A stretch of 7,019 nt of DNA from Gammaproteobacteria bacterium (GCA_029880425.1 JAOUOK010000088.1:1-7019); one strand, 5' to 3'. Counted from the first letter of the stretch, positions 1 to 5,478 are shown. Notes: generated by a model not told the origin, from the letters alone. A program made the numbers and translations.

Positions 1-310
1 ATATGCAAGTACCAGGATTATAATTTAGTAATGAATGAAGCGGGCTAACTCATTTCTGTAGCTGAAAACTTCACCGGCTGTTTTTCAATAGCTTATTACC
101 GGCAAGATAATTGAATATAAATAATTATCAATCAAAATAGAGCCGTGCCTTTTTACTGACTTCACAGCAAAATACTTAGACTCTTTTTAAATAAAACAGC
201 TTGTTTTTTTCACTGATATGCACCATATAAAATCAGCATAGTTGGATCTATAATTAACATATATCGGAAGATATTTATCTCTTTAATAAAATAACTGCAA
301 GGAGTACTCC
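1..310. other. Non-coding leader upstream of lipoprotein operon
   Basis: I see no convincing gene in these 310 bases. The frame starting at base 1 runs only 15 codons to a stop at 46-48, which could be the tail of an upstream gene but cannot be judged. The stretch is AT-rich and must carry the promoter of the downstream operon. Hexamers resembling -10 elements occur at 226-231 (TATAAA) and 249-254 (TATAAT), but neither has a good -35 at 16-18 bp; the nearest match is TTGTTT at 201-206, 19 bp before 226. The promoter is therefore unresolved. Confidence 0.6.
299..310 (+). promoter_or_regulatory. Shine-Dalgarno inside a perfect 10-bp palindrome
   Basis: AAGGAG at 299-304 is the ribosome binding site, 6 nt before the ATG at 311, and fixes that start. 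The ten bases 301-310 (GGAGTACTCC) are a perfect palindrome that spans the Shine-Dalgarno core and abuts the start codon. With no loop it cannot form a stable hairpin in one RNA molecule, so it may be chance or a protein-binding half-site pair on DNA. Confidence 0.6.
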
Positions 311-739
311 ATGTTTAAGTTATTCTATCTCACTCTTATTTCTTTATTGATTAGCGCCTGTATGGCTGCAAGCGATCACCGCAAAGATGTTACCGATAGC
401 CAGGGAGATCGCCTGACTGTTGGTAAAGTGCAAAAAGAAATTCGTACGGGTATGTCGGGTTCTGATGTGATCCGTGTTCTAGGCTCGCCTAACATTGTGA
501 CGACTGACGATAAACGACGTGAAGTCTGGGTTTATGACAAAATTTCAACGGAATCAGCCTATTCAGAAAGTCGCGGTAATATTGGGGTGCTGGTACTTGG
601 CGGTGATGGTGGTGGCCTGGGCGGTATCGGTGGTGGTTCCGGTGCGCGCTCCACTACACAACGAACGCTGACCGTAATTATTAAGTTTAATTCAATGGGT
701 AAGGTGAGGGACTTCTCGTATCACGCAACCCGGTTTTAA
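311..739 (+). CDS. BamE/SmpA-OmlA-like outer-membrane lipoprotein
   Basis: This 142-residue protein is a predicted lipoprotein with an N-terminal signal and lipobox ISAC, so Cys17 would be lipidated. Met at +2 (no Asp) favours outer-membrane sorting. Residues about 35-79 match the BamE/SmpA/OmlA pattern: 'VQKEIRTGMSGSDVIRVLGSP' in part, then a 'VWVYDK' strand. A closing strand, 'LTVIIKFNSMGKVRDFSY', lies near 119-137. Between them is a glycine-rich insert (about 97-111) not typical of BamE itself. BamE belongs to the outer-membrane beta-barrel assembly complex, but the domain is shared by many lipoproteins. The insert and the neighbours suggest a BamE-like paralog rather than BamE proper. It heads the operon, with a strong ribosome binding site, and the next gene starts 10 nt after its stop. 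Confidence 0.8.
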   Translation: MFKLFYLTLISLLISACMAASDHRKDVTDSQGDRLTVGKVQKEIRTGMSGSDVIRVLGSPNIVTTDDKRREVWVYDKISTESAYSESRGNIGVLVLGGDGGGLGGIGGGSGARSTTQRTLTVIIKFNSMGKVRDFSYHATRF

Positions 740-749
740 GGGTTTTTAA

Positions 750-1340
750 ATGAAATACTGGCATGTTAAAACGGGGTTTATGTTGATGCTGCTGGTGAGT
801 TTTTATAGTGTTTCGCTTAACGCAGAAACAAATATAGAAGCTAAAGAAGAGGTCATTGTAAACCCGTTTGAAAAATTGTTGTTACCATCGGCTAATGCCG
901 AAAAACTGCGCCGTATTCAAATAAAACGTATTACATCAGCAGATGAAAATAAACTATATATGGCGTGTATTGCTGTGTTGCAGGATATGGGATTCAATAT
1001 TGATAAGCGGGATCAATTACTTGGTTTTGCAAGGGGAGCTAAAAATCGCAAGGCAGAAGCACCTGCTCAGGAACTCACGATTAATATTCTGAATTTAATG
1101 GCGATCCTGTCAGGAAATCAGCCCGCCAGTTATGAAAAAGATCAGACGATTACTGCGATGTTTGTTATCACGCCTGCATACACGGGCAGGCGTAACGAGT
1201 TTGAGGTACGCATTACTTTTCATCGTTTTTTACGACAACCTTTTCGCATACAGGCAGAGGTGCTTGATAATCCTGAGTTATATAAATCGTTTTTCTCTTT
1301 ACTGGATAAAGCCATATTCCTTAAGGAACATAAATTATGA
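750..1340 (+). CDS. Periplasmic protein, paralog 1 of 3 (QDLGF family)
   Basis: I do not recognise a named function. The 196-residue product has a Sec signal peptide (hydrophobic residues 9-23, likely cleaved after LNA at 25) and no lipobox Cys, so it is predicted to be periplasmic. Its mature part shares a pattern with the next two genes: 'LRRIQIKRI' near residue 53, 'AVLQDMGFNI' near 75-84, a 'LLGFARG.K' turn, a beta-rich middle, and a closing 'NPELYKSFFSLLDKAIFL' near the C-terminus. It is the longest-tailed member, with an insert around residues 98-128. The ribosome binding site is modest (AAGGG, 7 nt upstream). Its TGA overlaps the next ATG by four bases (ATGA), so the two are translationally coupled. 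Role is inferred only as envelope-associated. Confidence 0.82.
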   Translation: MKYWHVKTGFMLMLLVSFYSVSLNAETNIEAKEEVIVNPFEKLLLPSANAEKLRRIQIKRITSADENKLYMACIAVLQDMGFNIDKRDQLLGFARGAKNRKAEAPAQELTINILNLMAILSGNQPASYEKDQTITAMFVITPAYTGRRNEFEVRITFHRFLRQPFRIQAEVLDNPELYKSFFSLLDKAIFLKEHKL

Positions 1341-1786
1341 ATAACACGATAATAAAAGCATTTACACTGGTTACAGGGTTAGTTTTTTTTCTCACAGGTT
1401 GTTCCGCGATCCCGGATGATGCGGTACTAGGCAATGCGGCTCAGCAACTTAAACTTCGTAGCATACAGTCCAGGGTCTATGAAACAACTGATAAAAGTTC
1501 CGTGTTACGTAACGTCATCTCAACTTTACAGGATCTTGATTTTTTGATTGAATCGGCTGATCTTGGTACCGGAACAGTCAGCGCCAGGAAATTTGCAATG
1601 AAAGGTATTGGAAATTATAGCAACTTAAAAATAACGATTTCAGTTCAACCTAAAAGTGCCAGAACAATGACCGTGAGAGCTAACGCTGAATTTAATAACA
1701 AGTTACTCGAAGATCCTGTTCCTTATCAAAACTTTTTTACCGCTCTTAACAAGTCATTATTTCTTTCGGGTAAACTGGTTGAGTAA
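1337..1786 (+). CDS. Lipoprotein, paralog 2 of 3 (QDLGF family)
   Basis: This 149-residue predicted lipoprotein has lipobox LTGC (Cys22) followed by Ser, consistent with the outer membrane. The mature part aligns with both flanking paralogs: 'LKLRSIQSRVYET' near 38-50, 'STLQDLDFLIESADLGTG' around 62-79, a beta-rich segment 'LKITISVQP', and 'DPVPYQNFFTALNKSLFL' near the end. It is the shortest member and seems close to a minimal form of the domain. Its ATG overlaps the stop of the preceding gene, with AAGGA 9 nt upstream inside that gene, which supports this start. Specific function is unknown; duplication and neighbours suggest a shared envelope complex. Confidence 0.82.
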   Translation: MNNTIIKAFTLVTGLVFFLTGCSAIPDDAVLGNAAQQLKLRSIQSRVYETTDKSSVLRNVISTLQDLDFLIESADLGTGTVSARKFAMKGIGNYSNLKITISVQPKSARTMTVRANAEFNNKLLEDPVPYQNFFTALNKSLFLSGKLVE

Positions 1787-1797
1787 GATAAATTAAT

Positions 1798-2313
1798 ATG
1801 AAAATTTATAAAACAACAGGAAACCTGTTCCTTACTTTTATATTAATAAACCTACTGGCTGGTTGTTCTGGCCCTAATCCACGAAATATGACAACGATGT
1901 CACCCGCAATGAATGCAAAAAAAGAAATGCAGACATCAAGATTTAATAACCTGAGTGAACAGGATTTACATCATCAGACCATAAACCTGGTACAGGATCT
2001 GGGTTTTCAAATAATCTATGCAAATGCAGCACTGGGGATTATTACCGGCGAAAAGCCCGGAAACCTGGGATTACACTTTAGTGAAAGTATGGGGGAGGCG
2101 TTTGCATTTGGACGGGCTGAGCAGCCGGCATTTCCTTATCGTTTTGGCATCATTGCCACAACACGACCTGCCATGACAGGTTTTAACGAGTACCTGCTAC
2201 GCATTAAAGTTATGCGTGTATGGCGAGCGGGTAGCCTGCAAAAAATCGTTTTTGTAAATGATTTCGAGAATGCCAGCTTATATCAAAAAATATTTGCCCG
2301 GCTGCCAAAATAA
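1798..2313 (+). CDS. Lipoprotein, paralog 3 of 3 (QDLGF family)
   Basis: This 171-residue predicted lipoprotein has lipobox LAGC (Cys23) followed by Ser. It carries the family signature: 'MQTSRFNNLSEQDL' about 42-55, 'INLVQDLGFQIIYANAALG' about 60-78, then 'LLRIKVMRVW', and 'NASLYQKIFARL' at the C-terminus. A longer loop (about 84-115) rich in Gly, Phe and Pro separates the halves, at the place where paralog 1 also has an insert. It lacks the final 'FL' helix extension of its siblings. It begins 11 nt after the stop of paralog 2, with no clear Shine-Dalgarno, so translation may depend on re-initiation. It is the last gene of the operon. No named function recognised. Confidence 0.8.
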   Translation: MKIYKTTGNLFLTFILINLLAGCSGPNPRNMTTMSPAMNAKKEMQTSRFNNLSEQDLHHQTINLVQDLGFQIIYANAALGIITGEKPGNLGLHFSESMGEAFAFGRAEQPAFPYRFGIIATTRPAMTGFNEYLLRIKVMRVWRAGSLQKIVFVNDFENASLYQKIFARLPK

Positions 2314-2372
2314 TAAGGGGTGTCACGAGATATAAGGCAGAAATAAATGGTGTCGAATAAATGATGGCAGAG

Positions 2373-2401
2373 TACAATAGTTTCTAATATAGATTTATAA
2401 T
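2373..2401 (+). promoter_or_regulatory. Weak promoter candidate upstream of the small-gene cluster
   Basis: A perfect TATAAT sits at 2396-2401, 42 bp before the ATG at 2444. At a 17-bp spacing the upstream hexamer is TACAAT (2373-2378), a poor -35. The 130-bp gap after the lipoprotein operon is where a new transcript would be expected to begin, but the sequence support is only the -10. I saw no intrinsic terminator in this gap. Confidence 0.25.
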
Positions 2402-2443
2402 CGAAAAAGATGCCCCCTCCAAATAAACGGATAAAAAATAAGC

Positions 2444-2698
2444 ATGTTAAATTTTACAGGTGTTACTGAAGCTGAGAAAATTGAAGAAGCTATTCATATG
2501 TTAAAACTCTATGCAGAAGAAGGGACGATAGAGCCTTTTCTTTCAGTTTTAGAAGCATTAAAAGATAATTCAGGTGATGAAACACTTCAGTCACAACTTT
2601 ATGATGCTTTTAAAAAGCTGGGAATATACCAGGGTACCATTTTGACCTATGCGCCCTCGATTTATCATTTGATTTCCGATAATCCTTTTAATGAGTGA
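2444..2698 (+). CDS. Hypothetical small acidic helical protein
   Basis: I do not recognise this 84-residue protein. It is cysteine-free, soluble-looking and predicted mostly helical: an amphipathic N-terminal segment (residues 9-40, rich in Glu, Leu and Ala) and a second helical stretch (46-60), followed by a Tyr/Ile-rich tail 'GIYQGTILTYAPSIYHLI'. No signal peptide or membrane span is seen. The ATG at 2444 has no clear Shine-Dalgarno; the next internal Met (residue 19) has none either, so the longer form is kept. It opens a run of four short same-strand genes. Coding status rests on length, amino-acid composition and lack of a competing frame. Confidence 0.65.
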   Translation: MLNFTGVTEAEKIEEAIHMLKLYAEEGTIEPFLSVLEALKDNSGDETLQSQLYDAFKKLGIYQGTILTYAPSIYHLISDNPFNE

Positions 2699-2751
2699 TT
2701 TTGGGGAGCGCGAGTTTAACTGAACTTAACAAATGCATTTAGGAGTTAAAT

Positions 2752-2958
2752 ATGAAATTTAGTCCCTGTACAGGTAATTGCACTGAAGACGGAATACACT
2801 GCGAAGGTTGTGGCCGCAGTCATGAAGAAATTGCTGAAATGAAAGCACTTGTTGCTAGCCTGGTCGCGTTTGCAGAAAAAATGGAATATGAAAACATTGA
2901 AGATTTTGCGAATGGAGTTGCCGGGAGTATTAAATATAAAATGGGTGTCAACCATTAA
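2752..2958 (+). CDS. DUF1289-type four-cysteine protein
   Basis: This 68-residue protein begins with a compact Cys cluster, Cys6, Cys10, Cys17 and Cys20, in the arrangement C-x3-C-x6-C-x2-C-G-R. It matches the DUF1289 pattern ('SPC..NC...G.HCEGCGRSHEEI'). The spacing suggests a bound metal ion or Fe-S cluster; no biochemical role is established for the family that I know of. The remainder (residues 25-64) is predicted helical. A good ribosome binding site, AGGAG at 2741-2745, lies 6 nt before the ATG. The product is probably cytoplasmic, as no signal peptide is present. The opposite-strand reading frame over the same bases is an antisense shadow. Confidence 0.8.
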   Translation: MKFSPCTGNCTEDGIHCEGCGRSHEEIAEMKALVASLVAFAEKMEYENIEDFANGVAGSIKYKMGVNH

Positions 2959-3008
2959 TTATATAAATAAAAAGATGCAGGATACTTAATCAATCAAGGA
3001 TGAAAATC

Positions 3009-3251
3009 ATGAATGAAGAAAAAAGACAGGGTGATTCAGCAATACCGCAAGACGTTAAGGGTTTTCTGAATAATGCACAATTAGCAGAGTTGCATCATAT
3101 TGAGCGATTTGGCTGGATACTTAAATATATTCGACGTCCTTTATTCCAGGAGCCTGTGGTCGTTGTTGTTAACCCGGATGGAAGCTCTATAGGTGTGCTG
3201 GAAGAAGACGGAAGATTAAATTTAGAGCCAGGTATAGATACAAGAGAATAA
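3009..3251 (+). CDS. Small conserved-looking protein with 'ERFGW..KYIRRPLFQEP' core
   Basis: This 80-residue protein has a core reading 'LHHIERFGWILKYIRRPL', then 'FQEPVVVVVNPDG' and 'VLEEDGRLN'. I recall this pattern in short uncharacterised proteins of gammaproteobacteria, but I cannot name a family or function. It looks like a small alpha/beta protein, with no signal peptide or Cys. I chose the ATG at 3009 over an in-frame ATG at 3000. The Shine-Dalgarno AAGGA (2996-3000) runs into the 3000 codon, leaving no spacing, but stands a normal 8 nt from 3009. It lies 50 nt after the DUF1289 gene and is probably co-transcribed with it. Confidence 0.75.
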   Translation: MNEEKRQGDSAIPQDVKGFLNNAQLAELHHIERFGWILKYIRRPLFQEPVVVVVNPDGSSIGVLEEDGRLNLEPGIDTRE

Positions 3252-3305
3252 ATTTAGCAATAGTGGACAAGCCGCTTAATTTAAAAAATATACTGAGTGG
3301 ATGCA

Positions 3306-3584
3306 ATGAAAACAGACTCTATGACAAATCTGCTGAAACAAAAAAATGCGGCTATTTCTGTTGTTAAGGCAAATAAAATTTTAGTGGCACTCGAACTGCT
3401 CGAAGAGAAAGAAAGGCCAAGCTCAAAATATGAAGGCAAGATTAAAAAGTACAAGGCACTTACAGGAAAGGGGCTGGTCTACGGAATAAATAAAGATAAT
3501 ATCAGCAGCCCGGGACAGACCACACCACATTATTATGTTGATAAATTTGATGAACTATACTTACTCATCCAAACAAAAGTATAA
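3306..3584 (+). CDS. Hypothetical small basic protein
   Basis: I do not recognise this 92-residue protein. Its N-terminal half is helical and Lys-rich ('LLKQKNAAISVVKANKILVALELLEEK' region, residues 7-33). A basic loop follows ('KYEGKIKKYKALTGKG'), and the C-terminal part is aromatic ('HYYVDKFDELYLLIQ'). No Cys, signal peptide or membrane span is seen. An in-frame GTG at 3297 would add three residues, but the GAGTGG at 3295-3300 fits better as a ribosome binding site for the ATG at 3306. A perfect 12-bp palindrome (3586-3597, AAATCCGGATTT) lies just after the stop but has no T-tract. The charge pattern could suit nucleic-acid binding, which is only a guess. Confidence 0.6.
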   Translation: MKTDSMTNLLKQKNAAISVVKANKILVALELLEEKERPSSKYEGKIKKYKALTGKGLVYGINKDNISSPGQTTPHYYVDKFDELYLLIQTKV

Positions 3585-3846
3585 AAAATCCGGATTTGAT
3601 CAGCTACACTTTGGTCGTGTGATTGCGAGAATCCGATGCAGGATGAAAGTAATAGATAATTTATAAAAAATTGTATTTCAGATAGCTATAGTCTTTGATT
3701 TAAAACGCGATTGCTGACGTATTAATATGCATAATGTAAGTTACAGAATATTACTTATCGTCAGGAAGTAAACTGAAAAAATTCGGAATCACTTTTTACC
3801 TATATTATGTGATTAGTATTAATTTAATAATTAACAGGAAAGAACT
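3585..3846. other. Non-coding intergenic region upstream of ytoQ
   Basis: These 262 bases hold no supportable gene on either strand. A 12-bp palindrome (3586-3597) follows the preceding stop, and an imperfect inverted repeat lies at 3714-3764. The remainder is AT-rich, with several -10-like hexamers (for example TATTAT at 3803-3808) but no well-spaced -35. The length and structure suggest that the promoter and control region of the ytoQ unit lie here. Confidence 0.6.
3714..3764. repeat. Imperfect inverted repeat upstream of ytoQ
   Basis: CTGACG at 3714-3719 is mirrored by CGTCAG at 3759-3764. Inside it, TAATAT at 3723-3728 is mirrored by ATATTA at 3748-3753, with short unequal linkers between (3 and 5 nt). 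The centre contains ATGCAT. No T-tract follows, so it is not a standard terminator. It could be a structured 5' leader or paired operator half-sites, or the inner AT-rich arms could be chance. Confidence 0.45.
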
Positions 3847-4290
3847 ATGCTTTGGAATGTATACCTCTCTGGTGAAATACACACTGACTGGAGACAAAAA
3901 ATAAAAGATGGTTGTGCAGTACATAACCTTGCGGTGACATTTACCTCGGCAGTTACCGATCACGAGGCCAGTGATGCAGCGGGTGATTTACTTGGTGCTG
4001 AAGAGAATAATTTCTGGCGTGATCATAAATCTGCGAAGGTTAACGCGATCAGGATTAAAACCCTGGTTGAAAATTGTGATATCGCGGTGGTGCGTTTTGG
4101 TGATAAGTACAAGCAATGGAATGCCGCCTTTGATGCCGGTTATTGTGCTGCACTGGGTACACCCTACATCACGTTGCATGATGAAGAGATAATTCATCCT
4201 TTAAAAGAGGTCGATGCCGCGGCCATGGCCTGGGCAACGACACCGGAACAGGTGGTTGAGATTTTAAAATACGTAATTACTAAAGAATAA
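3847..4290 (+). CDS. ytoQ: YtoQ family protein
   Basis: This 147-residue protein matches the YtoQ family over its full, normal length. It opens with 'YLSGEIHTDWR' (residues 6-16), contains 'NFWRDHKSAKVNAIRIKTL' (55-73), and carries the hallmark 'VVRFGDKYKQWNAAFDAGY' (81-99) followed by 'ALGTPYITLH'. To my knowledge the fold resembles nucleoside 2-deoxyribosyltransferases, with the conserved 'YLSGEI' strand and a 'FDAG' element near the expected ligand site. The physiological substrate is not established. It is cytoplasmic, with no signal peptide. AGGAAAG at 3836-3842 gives a good ribosome binding site. It leads an apparent operon, with the next gene starting two bases after its stop. Confidence 0.92.
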   Translation: MLWNVYLSGEIHTDWRQKIKDGCAVHNLAVTFTSAVTDHEASDAAGDLLGAEENNFWRDHKSAKVNAIRIKTLVENCDIAVVRFGDKYKQWNAAFDAGYCAALGTPYITLHDEEIIHPLKEVDAAAMAWATTPEQVVEILKYVITKE

Positions 4291-4292
4291 AA

Positions 4293-4727
4293 ATGAAAAA
4301 TATAATTATTTTATTACTGATACTATCGGCTTTAACTCTTCAAGGCTGCGCAACAAAAACTGATGAAACGGAAACAGGTAAAGCTAAGATAGATGAAAAT
4401 AAAGACGTGCCTGAAACGCTGTTAAATTTTGTTAAGATAAAAAAATTATACATGTGTCATTATTTTTTTGCCTATGCTGCCAAGGGCGTGAAAGATAATG
4501 AAAAACTTTTACGCATTTCACTTTCTTTGAAGTTTAAAGCGGCAAAACTGGCGGCTGCTACCGTGGATGAAGATTTAATTAAACGGGTTTCAGGTACCAG
4601 TATGATTGGTTTTAGAAAATTTATGAGCAATACAAGCAAGATTGAAGATAAAGCAGAAAGAAATAAGGCCTTTAATACCTTTGCTCGTTCATGTGCTGTT
4701 ACCGCAGGCGTAAAACTTAAAAATTAA
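4293..4727 (+). CDS. Small lipoprotein of unknown function
   Basis: The 144-residue product has a classic lipoprotein signal: 'MKN' followed by a hydrophobic stretch and lipobox LQGC, giving lipidated Cys19 with Ala at +2 (outer-membrane sorting expected). A charged, probably disordered linker (residues 21-40) follows. The rest is a helical domain with two further cysteines, one in 'LYMCHYFFAYAAKG' and one in 'FARSCAVTAG' near the C-terminus, which could form a disulfide in the periplasm. I do not recognise the family. It starts two bases after the ytoQ stop with only a weak ribosome binding site, so expression is likely coupled to ytoQ. Confidence 0.8.
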   Translation: MKNIIILLLILSALTLQGCATKTDETETGKAKIDENKDVPETLLNFVKIKKLYMCHYFFAYAAKGVKDNEKLLRISLSLKFKAAKLAAATVDEDLIKRVSGTSMIGFRKFMSNTSKIEDKAERNKAFNTFARSCAVTAGVKLKN

Positions 4728-4746
4728 TAAACCAGGAATACATATA

Positions 4747-4923
4747 ATGGAAAATATGACGGGTAAAAAATTCATACTTTCCGGCATGACGCTTGAGGTT
4801 GTTTCTGATGCGGGTGATAAATGGGAAATGTGTAATATCACGACTAAAGAAACTATTTTTATGGAGAAAAGTGTTCTTGATAATGCGATTAAGCTGGGTA
4901 AGGCAGACGAGGTTACCGGTTAA
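4747..4923 (+). CDS. 58-residue hypothetical protein
   Basis: This short gene encodes 58 residues beginning MENMTGKKFILSGMTLEVV and ending GKADEVTG. AGGA at 4734-4737 lies 9 nt before the ATG, and the gene begins 19 nt after the lipoprotein stop, so it fits as the third gene of the ytoQ unit. The predicted fold is a small beta hairpin or sheet ('KFILSGMTLEVVSDAGDKWEM', then 'CNITTKETIFME') followed by one helix ('KSVLDNAIKLGK'). There is one Cys and no signal peptide. Alternation of hydrophobic and charged residues looks like a real folded protein. No family recognised. Its stop codon is the first three bases of a 24-bp palindrome. Confidence 0.72.
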   Translation: MENMTGKKFILSGMTLEVVSDAGDKWEMCNITTKETIFMEKSVLDNAIKLGKADEVTG

Positions 4924-4948
4924 CTGAATATCGATATTCAGTTATAAT
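4920..4948 (+). promoter_or_regulatory. Sigma70-type promoter for yjbQ
   Basis: A consensus TATAAT lies at 4943-4948, with TTAACT (4920-4925; four of six matches to TTGACA) exactly 17 bp upstream. Transcription would start near 4955, giving a short leader of about 15 nt before the TTG start at 4970, with the Shine-Dalgarno in between. The spacer is almost entirely filled by a perfect palindrome, so the promoter is probably regulated. Confidence 0.55.
4921..4944. repeat. Perfect 24-bp palindrome, operator candidate
   Basis: The half-site TAACTGAATATC (4921-4932) is followed directly by its exact reverse complement (4933-4944), with no loop and no mismatch. It begins at the stop codon of the 58-residue gene and spans the -35 to -10 interval of the yjbQ promoter, ending inside the -10. 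Such perfect symmetry suits a dimeric repressor site. As RNA it could also form a hairpin after the 58-aa gene, but the following sequence (ATAATATTAATTTT) is a poor T-tract, so a role as terminator is less likely. Confidence 0.7.
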
Positions 4949-4969
4949 ATTAATTTTAGGAAAGCTATT

Positions 4970-5407
4970 TTGAAAGTTATTTCATCATTTATTGATTTAG
5001 AGACTGGGAATGGTATTGCATTACATGATCTTATGGATGGGATTAAAAAAGCAGTTTTTCAATCGGGTATTAACAATGGTTTTGTTACCGTAACTTCACA
5101 ACACACGACAACGGCAATCGTGATTAATGAGAATGAAGAGCGTCTTGTGGATGATGTTAAATCTTTTTTAACCCGGTTGATCCCACCTGCGGATAAGTAC
5201 CTGCATAATGATATTGCATTAAGAGACTGTCCCGCTGATGAACCTGAGAATGCACATTCGCATCTTGCGGCGATGTTACTGGGGAGTTCAGAAGTGATCT
5301 CGTTAGTGGATGGTGAGTTAATCCTGGGACAGTACCAGTCGGTGATGTTATATGAACTTGACGGACCTCGGAATCGTAAAGTGAATGTCCAGGTCTTTGG
5401 TGACTAA
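4970..5407 (+). CDS. yjbQ: YjbQ/UPF0047 family protein
   Basis: This 145-residue protein matches the YjbQ (UPF0047) family, often annotated as a secondary thiamine-phosphate synthase because members can weakly replace ThiE. The true role in the cell is uncertain. Hallmarks are 'QHTTTAIVINENE' (residues 44-56), 'NDIALRDC', 'NAHSHLAAMLLGSS' (94-107) and 'LGQYQSVMLYELDGPR' (119-134), with the conserved histidines at 45, 96 and 98. Length is normal. The start codon is TTG, supported by AGGA at 4958-4961, 8 nt upstream. The next Met (residue 22) would remove the first beta strand. Its own promoter and operator-like palindrome lie just upstream, and a terminator follows 15 nt after the stop. Confidence 0.92.
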   Translation: MKVISSFIDLETGNGIALHDLMDGIKKAVFQSGINNGFVTVTSQHTTTAIVINENEERLVDDVKSFLTRLIPPADKYLHNDIALRDCPADEPENAHSHLAAMLLGSSEVISLVDGELILGQYQSVMLYELDGPRNRKVNVQVFGD

Positions 5408-5422
5408 GTCTGAAAATAGTTA

Positions 5423-5478
5423 AAGGAGGCAGTATACTTTTATTTATATAAATTAAAGTGCTGCCTCCTTATATTTTT
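5423..5478. terminator. Bidirectional intrinsic terminator between yjbQ and the DUF2892 gene
   Basis: AAGGAGGCAG (5423-5432) pairs exactly with CTGCCTCCTT (5461-5470). The interior continues pairing: ACTTT (5436-5440) with AAAGT (5455-5459), then a self-complementary ATTTATATAAAT core (5442-5453), leaving small bulges. On the plus strand a T5 run follows at 5474-5478. On the minus strand the stem is followed by a weaker T-rich stretch. It separates two convergent genes and its T-tract overlaps the stop codon of the minus-strand gene. Confidence 0.85.

Noticed and set aside
58..105. Possible terminator hairpin near the left edge (GCTGAAAAC with GTTTTTC..AGC)
   Set aside because: Pairing is short and broken, and no T-tract follows.
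1132..1344. 70-codon plus-strand frame inside paralog 1
   Set aside because: It overlaps a gene with clear signal peptide and paralogs; its translation looks like an out-of-frame shadow.
2746..2955. Antisense frame over the DUF1289 gene
   Set aside because: It covers almost exactly the complement of a gene with a recognisable Cys cluster and ribosome binding site.
3264..3294. Possible promoter TGGACA-N19-TATACT before the 3306 gene
   Set aside because: The spacing is too long and transcription would start almost on the start codon, removing the ribosome binding site.
3586..3597. AAATCCGGATTT palindrome as a terminator
   Set aside because: It has no loop and no T-run after it; kept only as a note in the intergenic region.
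3971..4197. Plus and minus frames inside ytoQ
   Set aside because: Both are shadows of a gene that matches its family over the full length.
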